From an uncultured Spirochaetales bacterium (GTDB taxonomy: Bacteria; Spirochaetota; Spirochaetia; Sphaerochaetales; Sphaerochaetaceae), in contig CAKQJZ010000101.1 of assembly GCA_934247875.1 (NCBI GenBank), positions 1 through 6,414 of the forward strand: a stretch of DNA of 6,414 nucleotides, read 5' to 3'. The translations under genes were made by a program, and so were the position numbers. Shown here in pieces: positions 6,334 through 6,414 of the stretch. The notes beneath the pieces were generated by a model. The model searched no databases, had not been told where the DNA came from, and saw only the letters and a program-made list of their open reading frames with translations. Every line of letters starts with the position of its first letter. Position 1 is the first letter of the stretch.

Positions 6334-6414
6334 ATTTAGAGTCAAAATCATTGCAGGTGGTATTTGAGAGAAAGATATAGATAAAAGAAAGGGTGTATTC
6401 CTATAATTGTAAAA
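6334..6414. other. Intergenic tail without a supportable gene
   Basis: An AT- and purine-rich stretch running to the window edge. There is no ATG start on the + strand. A TATAAT at 6402-6407 could be a -10 element of a downstream promoter, but no -35 lies at a proper distance (17 nt upstream reads AGATAA). Two minus-strand frames are open through most of it, which is not significant at this length. Confidence 0.4.

Noticed and set aside
6402..6407. TATAAT as a promoter -10
   Set aside because: There is no matching -35 at 16-18 nt and no TG extension, and the window ends before any downstream gene can be seen.
6331..6414. Minus-strand open frame ending at TAG (6331-6333), as a convergent gene tail
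   Set aside because: It has only 27 codons, a second minus frame is also open over most of the stretch, and no recognisable protein sequence is seen.

Overview
The window reads as ordinary bacterial chromosome: six densely packed reading frames, all on the + strand. Sparing CG dinucleotides, heavy AGA use for arginine, A/G-rich ribosome binding sites and overlapping start/stop codons suggest a moderate-to-low-GC anaerobe. A host-associated spirochaete (Treponema/Sphaerochaeta-like) or a clostridial Firmicute would fit. This is an impression from codon style and gene families, since nothing in the window fixes the taxon.

Layout. Positions 1-39 look like the last codons of an upstream gene whose stop overlaps the next start (ATGA). 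Positions 36-1286 encode a multi-pass cation:proton antiporter of the CPA superfamily. Positions 1287-1431 are an intergenic control region holding a candidate promoter, a 20-bp imperfect palindrome that looks like a LacI-family operator, and a ribosome binding site. Positions 1432-6302 form a four-gene sugar operon: an L-fucose/L-arabinose isomerase-fold ketol-isomerase, a LacI-type repressor, a xylulokinase-like FGGY kinase and an aldose 1-epimerase. Its junctions are TAATG, a 1-nt gap and ATGA, so the genes are almost certainly co-transcribed and translationally coupled. A stem-loop at 6303-6333 follows the last stop. Positions 6334-6414 hold no gene I can support.

How the genes fit together. 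The mutarotase interconverts the anomers of an incoming aldose, the isomerase makes the ketose, and the kinase phosphorylates it for the pentose phosphate pathway. The repressor most likely senses the sugar and controls the promoter in front of the operon. The main open question is the substrate. The kinase points to D-xylulose (or D-ribulose), but the isomerase is not a classical XylA. It belongs to the FucI/AraA fold, which suggests either a non-orthologous D-xylose isomerase or a D-arabinose (to D-ribulose) route. There is no transporter or glycosidase in the window to settle this.

The antiporter has clearly different codon use from the sugar operon (mostly CGN versus mostly AGA for Arg). 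The intergenic stretch at about 1287-1431 may therefore be a boundary between DNA segments of different history. I found no RNA genes, CRISPR arrays, insertion sequences or att sites.
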